64,000 bases of DNA from Tiliqua scincoides (GCF_035046505.1 NC_089829.1:9945396-10009395); one strand, 5' to 3'. Shown: positions 40,501 to 49,959, counted from the stretch's first letter. Notes: generated by a model from the letters alone, not told the origin. Made by a program: numbers and translations.

Positions 40501-43413
40501 GCAAGCAGGCAGATGAATGGAGGCAAGCCCTCCCCCCCCCCCGTTATCCTCATGGAGGCTGACCCTGCAGGCAACCTCCTCTGCCCTGCACACAGCCATC
40601 TTAGATTGCCCGTCTGCACCTTACCCAGAGTCAGGGGCGTGCAGCCCTCGGCCACGATCCTTTGGAAGGCTTCTCGGATTTGCCGACAGCTGTCCTTCAG
40701 ATTATACAGGTTGACGTTCACATCACCGATGTCGGCGACCACAAGGGAACTATAAGGATCGGCACCTGTACTTGGGTTATACCTTCTCACCATCGCAGAC
40801 TCGGCCCGAATGTGGCGAGGACCAAACCTGAAAGAGAGAGCCTGTGGGACACCCGATTCTTGGATACATCTGGGATGAATGCCCTGTGTGTGTGTGTGTG
40901 TCCCAATTCTTTGCCTTTTTTCTGTTTTTGGACACTGTTTACGGCACAATTGCAAACCTCCTGGGCCGGTGCAAGGGACTTGTCCCAGCGCCGGCGCTGT
41001 TAGGATTGTGCCCTAAGGCTGCAATCCTAGTATACACCGTTACCTGGGAGTATGTTTCATAATACTAGTAGGGCTTAATTTGAAGTAGACATGCCTAGGA
41101 GTTTACTGGAAGCTACCAAACCTACACGGAAGCAAATAAACAAGGAAAAGGTCGAAGGTTGAGTCTGCTTAGCCCCATCCCATAATAAAGGTTTTACCAT
41201 TTAACTGTTACTGGCCATGATACTACAAATACTGTACAAGACAGTCAGTTGGCCGCACTGAAGTGGCTTCCTTTTCAAGATATTCCAAGTGTAGTGTTTT
41301 ATATTATATAGGATGCTTGTGGCTGATAGAGATTTTAGAGGGTTAACTTATCTTCTCTAGTTTAAGAAAAATAACTGAAATTGGAGCCAAGAGAATGACT
41401 GTTGTTCCTCTCAAAAACAGGATAGGAGAGTCATTATATCAAAGTGACCTAAAGAGATCATGATTGGCAGAACATGTAGATCATAACTTTCCCAAAGGGA
41501 AAATTCCAGGATCTTGTATAACCCTTGGTGTGGGCCAGGAACATTCTGAGATGCAGGGCAGAATGACCTCCTAATTAGAGCTGGGACCATGCACCAAACC
41601 TGTCATAATATGCCCAATAAGGAGGTGGAAATGACATACAGTGTCACATGGGTAACTTGTTTATCTCACATTATTTAATGTTATTTTCTGGGTGTGGTTC
41701 TTTGAGAAACAAGAACAGAAATGAAGAGTGAACATTTGTATCCAAACTGAATCAATTGGCTTGTGTGTAACTTACTATTGTAGAAATAAAGCCTCCAAAC
41801 CCTTTTAAAAGGTCTGTGACTGTTTGGCATTGCGTTAGTGAAAAGAATCTGAAAATCTTTCCAACATGGCTTGACTGTTCTTCGTGTCTCATAGACTTTG
41901 CTGTATTTTCTATACATGTATTTTATATTTAATGCCATATTTAGCACATGGCAATGCCAAATGGCCAGTGCCCCAATGGCACCAAGTCCCAATCCAGAAT
42001 GAGAACATACTGGCCAAATCCTCTTCCGAGTAACAGAAGACACACCATGTTTTACTGCACCAAAAGGCTGAAATAATTTAGTCTGCAAAGTACCATCAGT
42101 AAAACAATCCACAGTTACAAAGTCTAACAAGAGTGAAATTGAGAATAATCTCCATGTCCAAAGATTAATATTTCAAAGTAGCTCTTGAGTGGAACGTCAC
42201 CTCTTCTTCATGCTCTCAGATGAGAGAGGGCTCTTCCAACCTGGCATGATGCCTGCCACACGCTTAGGAGCAATGCCTCTATCTGTGTCTTCGTTTGGCC
42301 TCGGTGCCCCCACTTCTGGATCACACACTCCATCCCGCACCAAGCTCCACCGCTCCTTCTCCTCTTCCCAGATTTGCAAAGAGGAAAATGGAGAGAATGA
42401 GAGGGTAGAGTGGTGAGTTAGAGCTTCACAGACACTCTAGCCCTCTGCTCTCCTCTCCTTTCTGCTCCATTTTCCTCTTTGAATCCAGGGATGAGGAGCA
42501 GAAGAGGCCAGGAAATACCCCTGCAAACAGTGCAAACGTACCTAGAGGGGACAGGGGGTGAACTGCACCAGGTGACATCCTTGGGGGGTGATACCACACC
42601 CATGTGATACTATCATGTGGCAGTTGCAATCATCATGTAGTGATAATCAGCTCCCAGATTTCTCAGTCTTAGAGATGGCCACCAAAATGACAGACTGCTG
42701 CTTTTGCTCTCCTCCCTCTTCAGCTCTGTCCCACTCCTCCTTTTCCAATCCAATGGGGGAAGCACAGCGGAAGGAATTGAGTGGATGGAAGTGGGAACCC
42801 AGGCCAATCCGCTGCCTCAGCTGAATGGATGGTCTGGCCCTGTTTGGATAGGTGTTTCAGAAACATCCCTGGCCCCTGCAGAGATCCTCCAAAGACTACT
42901 GCTTCATTTCAATGCTTAGATTCTCAGCTGAGCCTGGGTCTCCCAATCTGTCTAGTCTTCATCCTAATTAAACTCCCCCCCCCCCACTTACCTGGCACCA
43001 GGACGGTTGGAGGTCCCCGTGTCAAGAGGAACCCCAACAAAGGCAGCATCTAGACCTTCTGCTGTGGCCTGGATGGGAAGCCTGAACATAGTACAAACCC
43101 CAACTGGCCTGGCCACAAACTCCGCACTGGGTGGGGTGTTGAAGCTGGTGTTGGAGAAGAAGCGGCAAGGAGTACATCTCCCAGAGCAGAAACCTTGTAA
43201 GAAAGAGCCATGCTGAGCCCTGGGTGGGAAGCCAAGGCAGGCCGAGGCAGCTGCAGTTGGAACCTGGTGGCTAGCATTGCTGTGGCTGAGCTGAGTGCAA
43301 AGCCTGCCTGCAGGGGCTCTTCCAGAGAACAGAGGCATGCCGAGGGAGAGGCTGTTTCTGCAAGCCATTGCCCAAAATAGGGGTTTGCACCCAAAGAAAC
43401 GGAGGCTCTCCAT
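34471..43413 (-). CDS. AGMAT: Agmatinase-like mitochondrial ureohydrolase
   Basis: Member of the arginase/agmatinase family of Mn2+ ureohydrolases, expected to cleave agmatine or a related guanidino compound to urea in mitochondria. Seven exons: 42992-43413, 40625-40827, 39340-39388, 37861-38056, 36213-36392, 35353-35437, 34471-34544. They total 1209 bp, 402 residues, with all phases joining. Metal-binding motifs are intact: GGDHTITYP (His212), HVDAHTDT (Asp235, His237, Asp239) and SFDIDGID (Asp326, Asp328). The end is [20 protein letters not shown]. Human is 352 residues; the excess is at the N-terminus, where ATGs at 43413, 43368 (strong context) and 43338 are all possible. The N-terminal part is Arg/Ser-rich and lacks acidic runs, as expected of a mitochondrial targeting peptide. 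Neighbour DNAJC16 is as in mammals; PINK1 upstream is not. Confidence 0.95.
34545..35352. other. AGMAT intron 6
   Basis: Apart from a run of about 14 A (34788-34801) nothing recognised. Confidence 0.55.
35353..35437 (-). CDS. AGMAT: AGMAT coding exon 6
   Basis: 85 bp, [20 protein letters not shown] and VAPIYDAS (split). Donor GTGGGT. Confidence 0.94.
35438..36212. other. AGMAT intron 5
   Basis: No repeat firmly recognised. Confidence 0.5.
36213..36392 (-). CDS. AGMAT: AGMAT coding exon 5
   Basis: 60 codons, [20 protein letters not shown] through [10 protein letters not shown], with SFDIDGID. Donor GTAAGA. Confidence 0.95.
36555..36745. repeat. Foldback palindrome in AGMAT intron 4
   Basis: An 18-bp perfect inverted repeat, GAGGAGATGAGAACTGTG at 36629-36646 and its complement at 36663-36680, around a 16-bp loop. 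The weaker outer arms contain the family's ATTGAAAAGGAAG and TTCCTTTTTGAA blocks. Confidence 0.75.
37345..37790 (-). mobile_element. MIR-like SINE, reverse orientation, split by a hAT MITE
   Basis: The 3' end TTATTTATTTTTCACATTTT and CACCCTTCCTCCAAGGAGCT is followed by CTTGTGAGGTAGGTGAGGCT. After the insert, CATGGCTGAGTGGGGATCTA leads toward a decayed tRNA head. Same SINE type as 12885-13060. Confidence 0.7.
37498..37697. mobile_element. hAT-type MITE with perfect 8-bp target duplication
   Basis: 200 bp. Ends CAGTGATTTTCAACC and, reversed, CAGCCATTTTCAACC. TTCTAGTC at 37490-37497 and 37698-37705. Confidence 0.9.
37861..38056 (-). CDS. AGMAT: AGMAT coding exon 4
   Basis: 196 bp, [20 protein letters not shown] through [11 protein letters not shown]. 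Carries three Mn2+ ligands. Donor GTAAAA. Confidence 0.95.
38057..39339. other. AGMAT intron 3
   Basis: Holds a worn Harbinger-like MITE (about 38810-38975) and a CR1-type tail GGTTGGACTAGATGACCTCA (about 39047-39066). 38060-38730 is AT-rich without recognised repeats. Confidence 0.55.
38810..38975. mobile_element. Harbinger-like MITE, worn
   Basis: AAGGGAACAAATTTTCCCAT (38868-38887) and CTTGAGGAGGCCTCC, then GGCACAGCTGTATCAGATTG near the right end. Confidence 0.6.
39340..39388 (-). CDS. AGMAT: AGMAT coding exon 3 (49 bp)
   Basis: Very short exon encoding [17 protein letters not shown], with the first metal-binding His. Acceptor TTGTAG, donor GTGAGT. Phases 1 and 2 join both neighbours. Confidence 0.93.
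39389..40624. other. AGMAT intron 2
   Basis: Contains a CR1-type or SINE tail (39640-39716, GAGCTAGATGGACCCTCTTG and TCTTCTTATGTTCTT), a loose tandem of GCCATTCTGAAGCTATCCA-type units (40118-40262) and a foldback half copy (40425-40515). Confidence 0.55.
40118..40262. repeat. Degenerate short tandem repeats
   Basis: Five or six irregular copies of a GCCATTnTGAAGCTATC-like word, spaced 18-45 bp. Confidence 0.5.
40625..40827 (-). CDS. AGMAT: AGMAT coding exon 2
   Basis: 203 bp, [20 protein letters not shown] through [11 protein letters not shown] (split Gly). Includes [15 protein letters not shown]. Donor GTAAGG. Confidence 0.94.
40828..42991. other. AGMAT intron 1
   Basis: Contains (GT)n (40885-40900), a small Harbinger-like piece (40942-41013), a hairpin MITE (41023-41100) and the left copy of a duplicated segment (41983-42712). 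41110-41980 is not recognised. Confidence 0.55.
41983..42712. repeat. Duplicated segment, copy A
   Basis: Matches 49030-49835 in the same orientation over most of its length, for example CCAGAATGAGAACA, GCACCAAAAGGCTGAAATA, TCAAAGTAGCTCTTGAGTGG and AACCTGGCATGATGCCTGCC. A foldback-family block (about 42335-42500) lies at the matching place in both. Confidence 0.8.
42992..43413 (-). CDS. AGMAT: AGMAT coding exon 1
   Basis: Ends [17 protein letters not shown] (split Arg) at donor GTAAGT, which is followed at once by 11 G (42985-42975). [20 protein letters not shown] matches human [20 protein letters not shown]. The start codon is uncertain: 43413, 43368 or 43338. Confidence 0.88.
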
Positions 43414-44065
43414 TCTGCAAGCCCAAAACGCTGTGCACTGCAACTCCCTCTGGGCTATTTTAAGGCACGGTCTGTCTGCAGGGAAACACCCTGCCTGCTG
43501 GTCCTGCCCCCACCTCCCCTGGCAGGATCAAAGGGCAGAGTGAATACACAAACACCTTCAGGAACCCTCCAGAGCTAAGAATTCACACTTTCAACACAGA
43601 AGCACTGTGTGTGTGCCTTTTATGATTTTGCAACCATCTGCCACAGGGGCTGCTCCCTGCAGCCCTGCAAGCAGTCATGGTTGCTGGCCCGAACACGCAG
43701 CCCTTCTAGGCTGGCAGTTTGCTCTATTGTCCCTGAGCTGGGGGGGGGGGGGAGTGCAGCAATGTTGGTCACAGTAAAGAAAGGTTTGGGAGGATACCTT
43801 GGCCACGTTGGATCAGATGAGTATCCTGCTTCCCGCACTGGTCAGCCAATGAGCAAGCCTACAAACTAGGCAACAAGCTGATAGCTGCCCCTGCTGTTGA
43901 CCCCACTCCAGCAACTCCGGAGATCCCATTTCACCCTCACAGCTGTTCATGAACCTATTCTCCTCCATCACTTTGTCTAACCCTCCTTGAAAGCCAGTGG
44001 CCAGAATCATACCTTGTGGCAGAAAGTTCTGGACTTGAGCATTATCTGAAGCGGCTCTTTGTTTT

Positions 44066-44403
44066 GGGCAGGAGGTCTGGTCTACAGGGTAGAGCCTCCG
44101 TCTGCCTGAAGATAACATCCACAAGGTCACCAGTTCGAGGCCACCGGCACCGTGCGACCTTGAAGCAGCTGGCAAGCTGCAGCTGAGCTATTCCATCTGC
44201 TCCAAGCGTGGGAGGATGGAGGCCAGAATGTGAAGCCAGATCGGAATGAAACACCTGAATGTTGTGGTTCTTGAAAGAAAGAACCTTCTTTCAAATTGTA
44301 AAAATCCCTATTTAATAAGGGATTTATTTAATCCTTAATTAAATCCCTTATTAAATTAATTTAATTAATTTATTTAATTTACATAAGCCTGCCTATGTAA
44401 ACC
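44066..44403 (+). mobile_element. tRNA-headed SINE, 5' part (split by CR1)
   Basis: A-box-like TCTACAGGGTAGAGCCTCCG (from 44081) and B-box-like GGTCACCAGTTCGAGGCC, then GTGCGACCTTGAAGCAGCTG. An AT-rich TAATAAGGGATTTATTTAAT region leads to GCCTGCCTATGTAAACC, where the CR1 entered. It continues at 46709. Confidence 0.8.
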
Positions 44404-46708
44404 TTGACTTCCGACGGGCGGACTTCCCTCAAATGAGGAGGCTGGTTAGGAGGAGGTTGAAAGGGAGGGTAAAAAGAGTCCAGTCTCTCCAGAGTGCTTG
44501 GAGTCTGTTTAAAACAACAGTAATAGAGGCCCAGCAGAGGTGTATACCGCAAAGAAAGAAGGGTTCCACTAAATCCAGGAGAGTGCCCGCATGGCTAACC
44601 AGCCAAGTTAGAGAGGCTGTGAAGGGCAAGGAAGCTTCCTTCCGTAAATGGAAGTCTTGCCCTAATGAAGAGAATAAAAAGGAACATAAACTGTGGCAAA
44701 AGAAATGTAAGAAGGTGATAGGGGAGGCCAAGCGAGACTATGAGGAACGCATGGCCAGCAACATTAAGGGGAATAATAAAAGCTTCTTCAAATATGTTAG
44801 AAGCAGGAAACCCGCCAGAGAAGCGGTTGGCCCTCTGGATGGTGAGGGAGGGAAAGGGGAGATAAAAGGAGACTTAGAGATGGCAGAGAAATTAAATGAG
44901 TTCTTTGCATCTGTCTTCACGGCAGAAGACCTCGGGCAGATACCGCTGCCCGAACGGCCCCTCCTAACCGAGGAGTTAAGTCAGATAGAGGTTAAAAGAG
45001 AAGATGTTTCAGACCTCATTGATAAATTAAAGATCAATAAGTCACCGGGCCCTGATGGCATACACCCAAGGGTTATTAAGGAATTGAAGAATGAAGTTGC
45101 AGATCTCTTGACTAAGGTATGCAACTTGTCCCTCAAAACAGCCACGGTACCAGAAGATTGGAGGATAGCAAATGTCACGCCTATTTTTAAAAAGGGAAAG
45201 AGGGGGGACCCGGGAAACTATAGGCCGGTCAGCCTAACATCCATACCGGGTAAGATGGTGGAATGCCTCATCAAAGATAGGATCTCAAAACACATAGACG
45301 AACAGGCCTTGCTGAGGGAGAGTCAGCATGGCTTCTGTAAGGGTAAGTCTTGCCTCACGAACCTTATAGAATTCTTTGAAAAGGTCAACAGGCATGTGGA
45401 TGCGGGAGAACCCGTGGACATTATATATCTGGACTTTCAGAAGGCGTTTGACACGGTCCCTCACCAAAGGCTACTGAAAAAACTCCACAGTCAGGGAATT
45501 AGAGGACAGGTCCTCTCGTGGATTGAGAACTGGTTGGAGGCCAGGAAGCAGAGAGTGGGTGTCAATGGGCAATTTTCACAATGGAGAGAGGTGAAAAGCG
45601 GTGTGCCCCAAGGATCTGTCCTGGGACCGGTGCTTTTCAACCTCTTCATAAATGACCTGGAGACAGGGTTGAGCAGTGAAGTGGCTAAGTTTGCAGACGA
45701 CACCAAACTTTTCCGAGTGGTAAAGACCAGAAGTGATTGTGAGGAGCTCCAGAAGGATCTCTCCAGACTGGCAGAATGGGCAGCAAAATGGCAGATGCGC
45801 TTCAATGTCAGTAAGTGTAAAGTCATGCACATTGGGGCAAAAAATCAAAACTTTAGATATAGGCTGATGGGTTCTGAGCTGTCTGTGACAGATCAGGAGA
45901 GAGATCTTGGGGTGGTGGTGGACAGGTCGATGAAAGTGTCGACCCAATGTGCGGCGGCAGTGAAGAAGGCCAATTCTATGCTTGGGATCATTAGGAAGGG
46001 TATTGAGAACAAAACGGCTAATATTATAATGCCGTTGTACAAATCGATGGTAAGGCCACACCTGGAGTATTGTGTCCAGTTCTGGTCGCCACATCTCAAA
46101 AAAGACATAGTGGAAATGGAAAAGGTGCAAAAGAGAGCGACTAAGCTGATTACGGGGCTGGGGCACCTTCCTTATGAGGAAAGGCTACGGCGTTTGGGCC
46201 TCTTCAGCCTAGAAAAGAGACGCTTGAGGGGGGACATGATTGAGACATACAAAATTATGCAGGGGATGGACAGAGTGGATAGGGAGATGCTCTTTACACT
46301 CTCACATAATACCAGAACCAGGGGACATCCACTAAAATTGAGTGTTGGGCGGGTTAGGACAGACAAAAGAAAATATTTCTTTACTCAGCGCGTGGTCAGT
46401 CTGTGGAACTCCTTGCCACAGGATGTGGTGCTGGCGTCTAGCCTAGACGCCTTTAAAAGGGGATTGGACGAGTTTCTGGAGGAAAAATCCATTATGGGGT
46501 ACAAGCCATGATGTGTATGCGCAACCTCCTGATTTTAGGAATGGGTTAAGTCAGAATGCCAGATGTAGGGGAGAGCACCAGGACGAGGTCTCTTGTTATC
46601 TGGTGTGCTCCCTGGGGCATTTGGTGGGCCGCTGTGAGATACAGGAAGCTGGACTAGATGGGCCTATGGCCTGATCCAGTGGGGCTGTTCTTATGTTCTT
46701 ATGTTCTT
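44404..46708 (+). mobile_element. CR1-clade LINE, young 5'-truncated copy
   Basis: Inserted in the SINE with a 5-bp target duplication (AAACC). Only the part from just before the reverse transcriptase to the 3' end is present; the endonuclease part is missing by 5' truncation. The 3' end has CTAGATGGGCCTATGGCCTG and a TTCTTATG repeat tail. CR1 is favoured over L2 from the protein's likeness to chicken CR1 (LDFRRADF, CKAF/QKAFDTVPH, LEYCVQFW). Confidence 0.88.
44433..46511 (+). CDS. CR1-type reverse transcriptase, open frame
   Basis: 692 codons from ATG 44433 to the TGA ending at 46511; the frame is open back to the insertion point (LDFRRADFPQ). RT motifs in order: NKSPGPDGIHPRVIKEL, ANVTPIFKKGKRGDPGNYRP, IYLDFQKAFDTVPHQRL, SGVPQGSVLGPVLFNLFIND and the catalytic FADDTKLF. 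The C-terminal domain has LEYCVQFWSPHLKKD and LFSLEKRRLRGDMIETY. The frame has no disruption, so the copy is recent, but it lacks the endonuclease domain and is not an autonomous element. The ATG is internal to the original ORF2. Confidence 0.9.
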   Translation: MRRLVRRRLKGRVKRVQSLQSAWSLFKTTVIEAQQRCIPQRKKGSTKSRRVPAWLTSQVREAVKGKEASFRKWKSCPNEENKKEHKLWQKKCKKVIGEAKRDYEERMASNIKGNNKSFFKYVRSRKPAREAVGPLDGEGGKGEIKGDLEMAEKLNEFFASVFTAEDLGQIPLPERPLLTEELSQIEVKREDVSDLIDKLKINKSPGPDGIHPRVIKELKNEVADLLTKVCNLSLKTATVPEDWRIANVTPIFKKGKRGDPGNYRPVSLTSIPGKMVECLIKDRISKHIDEQALLRESQHGFCKGKSCLTNLIEFFEKVNRHVDAGEPVDIIYLDFQKAFDTVPHQRLLKKLHSQGIRGQVLSWIENWLEARKQRVGVNGQFSQWREVKSGVPQGSVLGPVLFNLFINDLETGLSSEVAKFADDTKLFRVVKTRSDCEELQKDLSRLAEWAAKWQMRFNVSKCKVMHIGAKNQNFRYRLMGSELSVTDQERDLGVVVDRSMKVSTQCAAAVKKANSMLGIIRKGIENKTANIIMPLYKSMVRPHLEYCVQFWSPHLKKDIVEMEKVQKRATKLITGLGHLPYEERLRRLGLFSLEKRRLRGDMIETYKIMQGMDRVDREMLFTLSHNTRTRGHPLKLSVGRVRTDKRKYFFTQRVVSLWNSLPQDVVLASSLDAFKRGLDEFLEEKSIMGYKP

Positions 46709-46810
46709 AAACCGCCTTGAATAAAGTCTTGAATAAAGACCAAGAAAGGCAGTATATAAATACCTGTTATTACGAGTTTATTGCTACGCTTATTGCTTAT
46801 TATTATCGTA
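46709..46810 (+). mobile_element. tRNA-headed SINE, 3' part
   Basis: Continues the SINE from 44403: AAACCGCCTTGAATAAAGTC, then GCAGTATATAAATACCTG and a TTATTA-rich tail. AAACC is duplicated at both sides of the CR1 (44399-44403 and 46709-46713). Confidence 0.8.
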
Positions 46811-46919
46811 TTATTGCTACGCTCCTGGAAAGTCTGGCCTGCTCTCCACCTAAGTGGTGGAAAACTGCAGCTCCCATCACCATTAACACTGCAAGCGTCT
46901 CAGTCTCTGCCCCATTGTT

Positions 46920-48313
46920 AGAACATAAGAACATAAGAACAGCCCCACTGGATCAGGCCATAGGCCCATCTAGTCCAGCTTCCTGTATCTCACAGCGGCC
47001 CACCAAATGCCCCAGGGAGCACACCAGATAACAAGAGACCTCATCCTGGTGCTCTCCCCTACATCTGGCATTCTGACTTAACCCATTTCTAAAATCAGGA
47101 GGTTGCGCATACACATCATGGCTTGTACCCCATAATGGATTTTTCCTCCAGAAACTCGTCCAATCCCCTTTTAAAGGCGTCTAGGCTAGACGCCAGCACC
47201 ACATCCTGTGGCAAGGAGTTCCACAGACCAACCACGCGCTGAGTAAAGAAATATTTTCTTTTGTCTGTCCTAACCCGCCCAACACTCAATTTTAGTGGAT
47301 GTCCCCTGGTTCTGGTATTATGTGAGAGTGTAAAGAGCATCTCCCTATCCACTCTGTCCATCCCCTGCATAATTTTGTATGTCTCAATCATGTCCCCCCT
47401 CAAGCATCTCTTTTCTAGGCTGAAGAGGCCCAAACGCCGTAGCCTTTCCTCATAAGGAAGGTGCCCCAGCCCCGTAATCATCTTAGTCGCTCTCTTTTGC
47501 ACCTTTTCCATTTCCACTATGTCTTTTTTGAGATGCGGCGACCAGAACTGGACACAATACTCCAGGTGTGGCCTTACCATCGATTTGTACAACGGCATTA
47601 TAATACTAACCGTTTTGTTCTCAATACCCTTCCTAATGATCCCAAGCATAGAATTGGCCTTCTTCACTGCCACCACATATTGGGTCGACACTTTCATCGA
47701 CCTGTCCACCACCACCCCAAGATCTCTCTCCTGATCTGTCACAGACATCTCAGAACCCATCAGCCTATATCTAAAGTTTTGATTTTTTGCCCCAATGTGC
47801 ATGACTTTACACTTACTGACATTGAAGCGCATCTGCCATTTTGCTGCCCATTCTGGAGAGATCCTTCTGGAGCTCCTCACAATCACTTCTGGTCTTTACC
47901 ACTCGGAAAAGTTTGGTGTCGTCTGCAAACTTTGCCACTTCACTGCTCAAACCTGTCTCCAGGTCATTTATGAAGAGGTTAAAAAGCACCGGTCCCAGGA
48001 CAGATCCTTGGGGCACACCGCTTTTCACCTCTCTCCATTGTGAAAATTGCCCATTGACACCCACTCTCTGCTTCCTGGCCTCCAACCAGTTCTCAATCCA
48101 CGAGAGGACCTGTCCTCTAATTCCCTGACTGTGGAGTTTTTTCAGTAGCCTTTGGTGAGGGACTGTGTCAAACGCCTTCTGAAAGTCCAGATATATAATG
48201 TCCACGGGTTCTCCTGCATCCGCATGCCTGTTGACCTTTTCAAAGAATTCTATAAGGTTTGTGAGGCAAGACTTAAGCCATGCTGACTCTCCCTCAGCAA
48301 GGCCTGTTCGTCC
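46920..48313 (-). mobile_element. CR1-clade LINE, second young copy in inverted orientation
   Basis: Near-identical to the 3' 1.4 kb of the copy at 44404-46708, with 5-bp duplications TTGTT at 46915-46919 and 48314-48318. It starts inside the RT. Compared with its sister it has a 10-bp deletion after CAGCATGGCTT and an 8-bp deletion after GGATCTCTCCAG, each shifting the frame, so the RT is split into two frames (47813-48409 and 47116-47886). FADDTKLF is still present. Confidence 0.88.
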
Positions 48314-48424
48314 TTGTTGGCGAAACATGGCTGTCGTACCCTCCTGCAGGGCTGTAGCCCTTGCACAAACAGCACCACTAGTTCTGAAGGGGCGTTGTGA
48401 TAATCTCAAAGGTGGCTCTCAACC

Positions 48425-48530
48425 TCAGAAGCTGCCTTCCAATGAATCTGACCCTTGGTCCTTCTGGCTCAGGATTTCTGCAATGACTGGCAACAGCTCT
48501 CTGGCATTATAGGCAGAGAAGGGTCTCTGC
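48425..48530 (-). mobile_element. tRNA-type SINE, 3' part, reverse
   Basis: AAGCTGCCTTCCAATGAATC, then CCCTTGGTCCTTCTGGCTCA and GACTGGCAACAGCTCTCTGG, the reversed 3' half common to this SINE group. Confidence 0.65.
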
Positions 48531-49029
48531 TGACATGGAGCTAATCTATGGCTGGCTTTATTTGCATTTTCCTGGACAATCAGGAGAGGAAATATCCCTG
48601 TTGACATTGAAGGATGGTGGACTACTGTTTAACCAAGACCAGCTAGACAAAGGCTGTCTATACTCTGTGCTAAAACAAACCATCTAAACTGTGGATGAGT
48701 AAACTTAATCAAAACCATTCCCTTGTCTGTGTCCTTTAGCTGGTCATCGGAAGGGGCAGAGCACTGAAACCTGCCCTAATCTGCTAGAAATTCTTCATAG
48801 TGAATTCATTTTCCAACCTACTTTGTTAACCTTAAAGGTTCTTTAAAAATGAAAGGGAGGTTTCAGAAGCAGAATTATGTGGTCAGTAGTAAAATCTACA
48901 ATTGAAACAGCCTTCTGAACTCTCGGAGAGCCCCTGGCCCCAACACACGTATGCACACACATATGTGCACTCAACTTGTGAGGGGTAATGCTCCCTTCAG
49001 CATGCCCCAGAATCTGCCCTCCCGCAATG

Positions 49030-49835
49030 CCATAATGGTACCAAGTCACAGTCCAGAATGAGAACACACAGGCCAAATCCTCTTCAGAGTGACAGAACAC
49101 ACACCAAGTTTTATTGCACCAAAAGGCTGAAATAGTTAACTTTGCAAAGTACTGTCAATAAAACAATTCACAGCTACAAAGTCTAACAAAAGTGAAACTG
49201 GAAATACTCTCCACGTCCAAAGACTAATATTTCAAAGTAGCTCTTGAGTGGAACGTCACCTCTTCTTCATGATCTCAGATGAGAGAGGGCTCTTTCAACC
49301 TGGCATGATGCCTGCCACACGCTTAGGAGCAACGCCTCTGCCTGTGTCTTTCTCTGGCCTCTTCTCGTCTTCCCAGTGCCATTTCAAGACCACCCAGCAC
49401 CTGACACAGTGTACAGAATGCCTCCATTCATCCTCCTTACCTAGTGGTTGGTGCACCAACCTCCACTGCTCCTTCTCCTCTCACTCCCTGAATTGCAAAG
49501 AAAAAGAACGGAGTGAAGGTGCAGAGAAGAGTGGTGAACTACAGCCTCACAGGCATTCTATCCCATCATTCCCTTCTGCTCCATTTCCCTCTCTGAGCCC
49601 AGGGACAAGGAGTAAACGAGGCCAGGGAATACCTCTGCCAATAGGCCACTTGAGCCAGCCCTAGGCCTGTCTTCCTGTAGCCTCTGCAAATCAGTGAAGT
49701 GGCAATGAACTGTGCAACATCCCACCAATGCGATACAAATGATCATGCAGTAGTTGCAGTCATCACACAGTGAAAATCAGCTCCCAAATAGTAGAAACAG
49801 CCACCAAAATGGCAGATCACAGTTTTTGCTCCTTC
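49030..49835. repeat. Duplicated segment, copy B
   Basis: Partner of copy A. It has an added block near 49370-49450 and ends at AGCCACCAAAATGGCAGATC, as A does at ATGGCCACCAAAATGACAGA. The copies sit 6.3 kb apart in direct orientation with AGMAT exon 1 between them. Confidence 0.8.
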
Positions 49836-49959
49836 CTAGAATCAGCTGTGTGCAGTACTCTGGGATTTCCACTGTACCTCTGTTTCTTTTTCATTATTTA
49901 AAGGTGTTTTGAAAGTCCTCTGGCACAGAAATCTGCATGTAAAAATATATATATATTTA

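Noticed and set aside
44066-44160. tRNA genes at the heads of the SINEs (also near 12896, 19003, 28148 and 63416)
   Set aside because: A and B boxes are visible, but the acceptor and anticodon stems do not pair and each runs into a SINE body.
45576-46166. Long minus-strand frame opposite the CR1 RT (and its mirror at 47461-47973)
   Set aside because: They are antisense shadows of the conserved RT coding sequence; the translations have no family signature.
41983-49835. Direct repeats as the LTRs of a retroelement
   Set aside because: AGMAT exon 1 and its promoter lie between them, the ends lack the usual TG...CA form, and nothing like gag, pol or env is between them except the unrelated CR1 copies.
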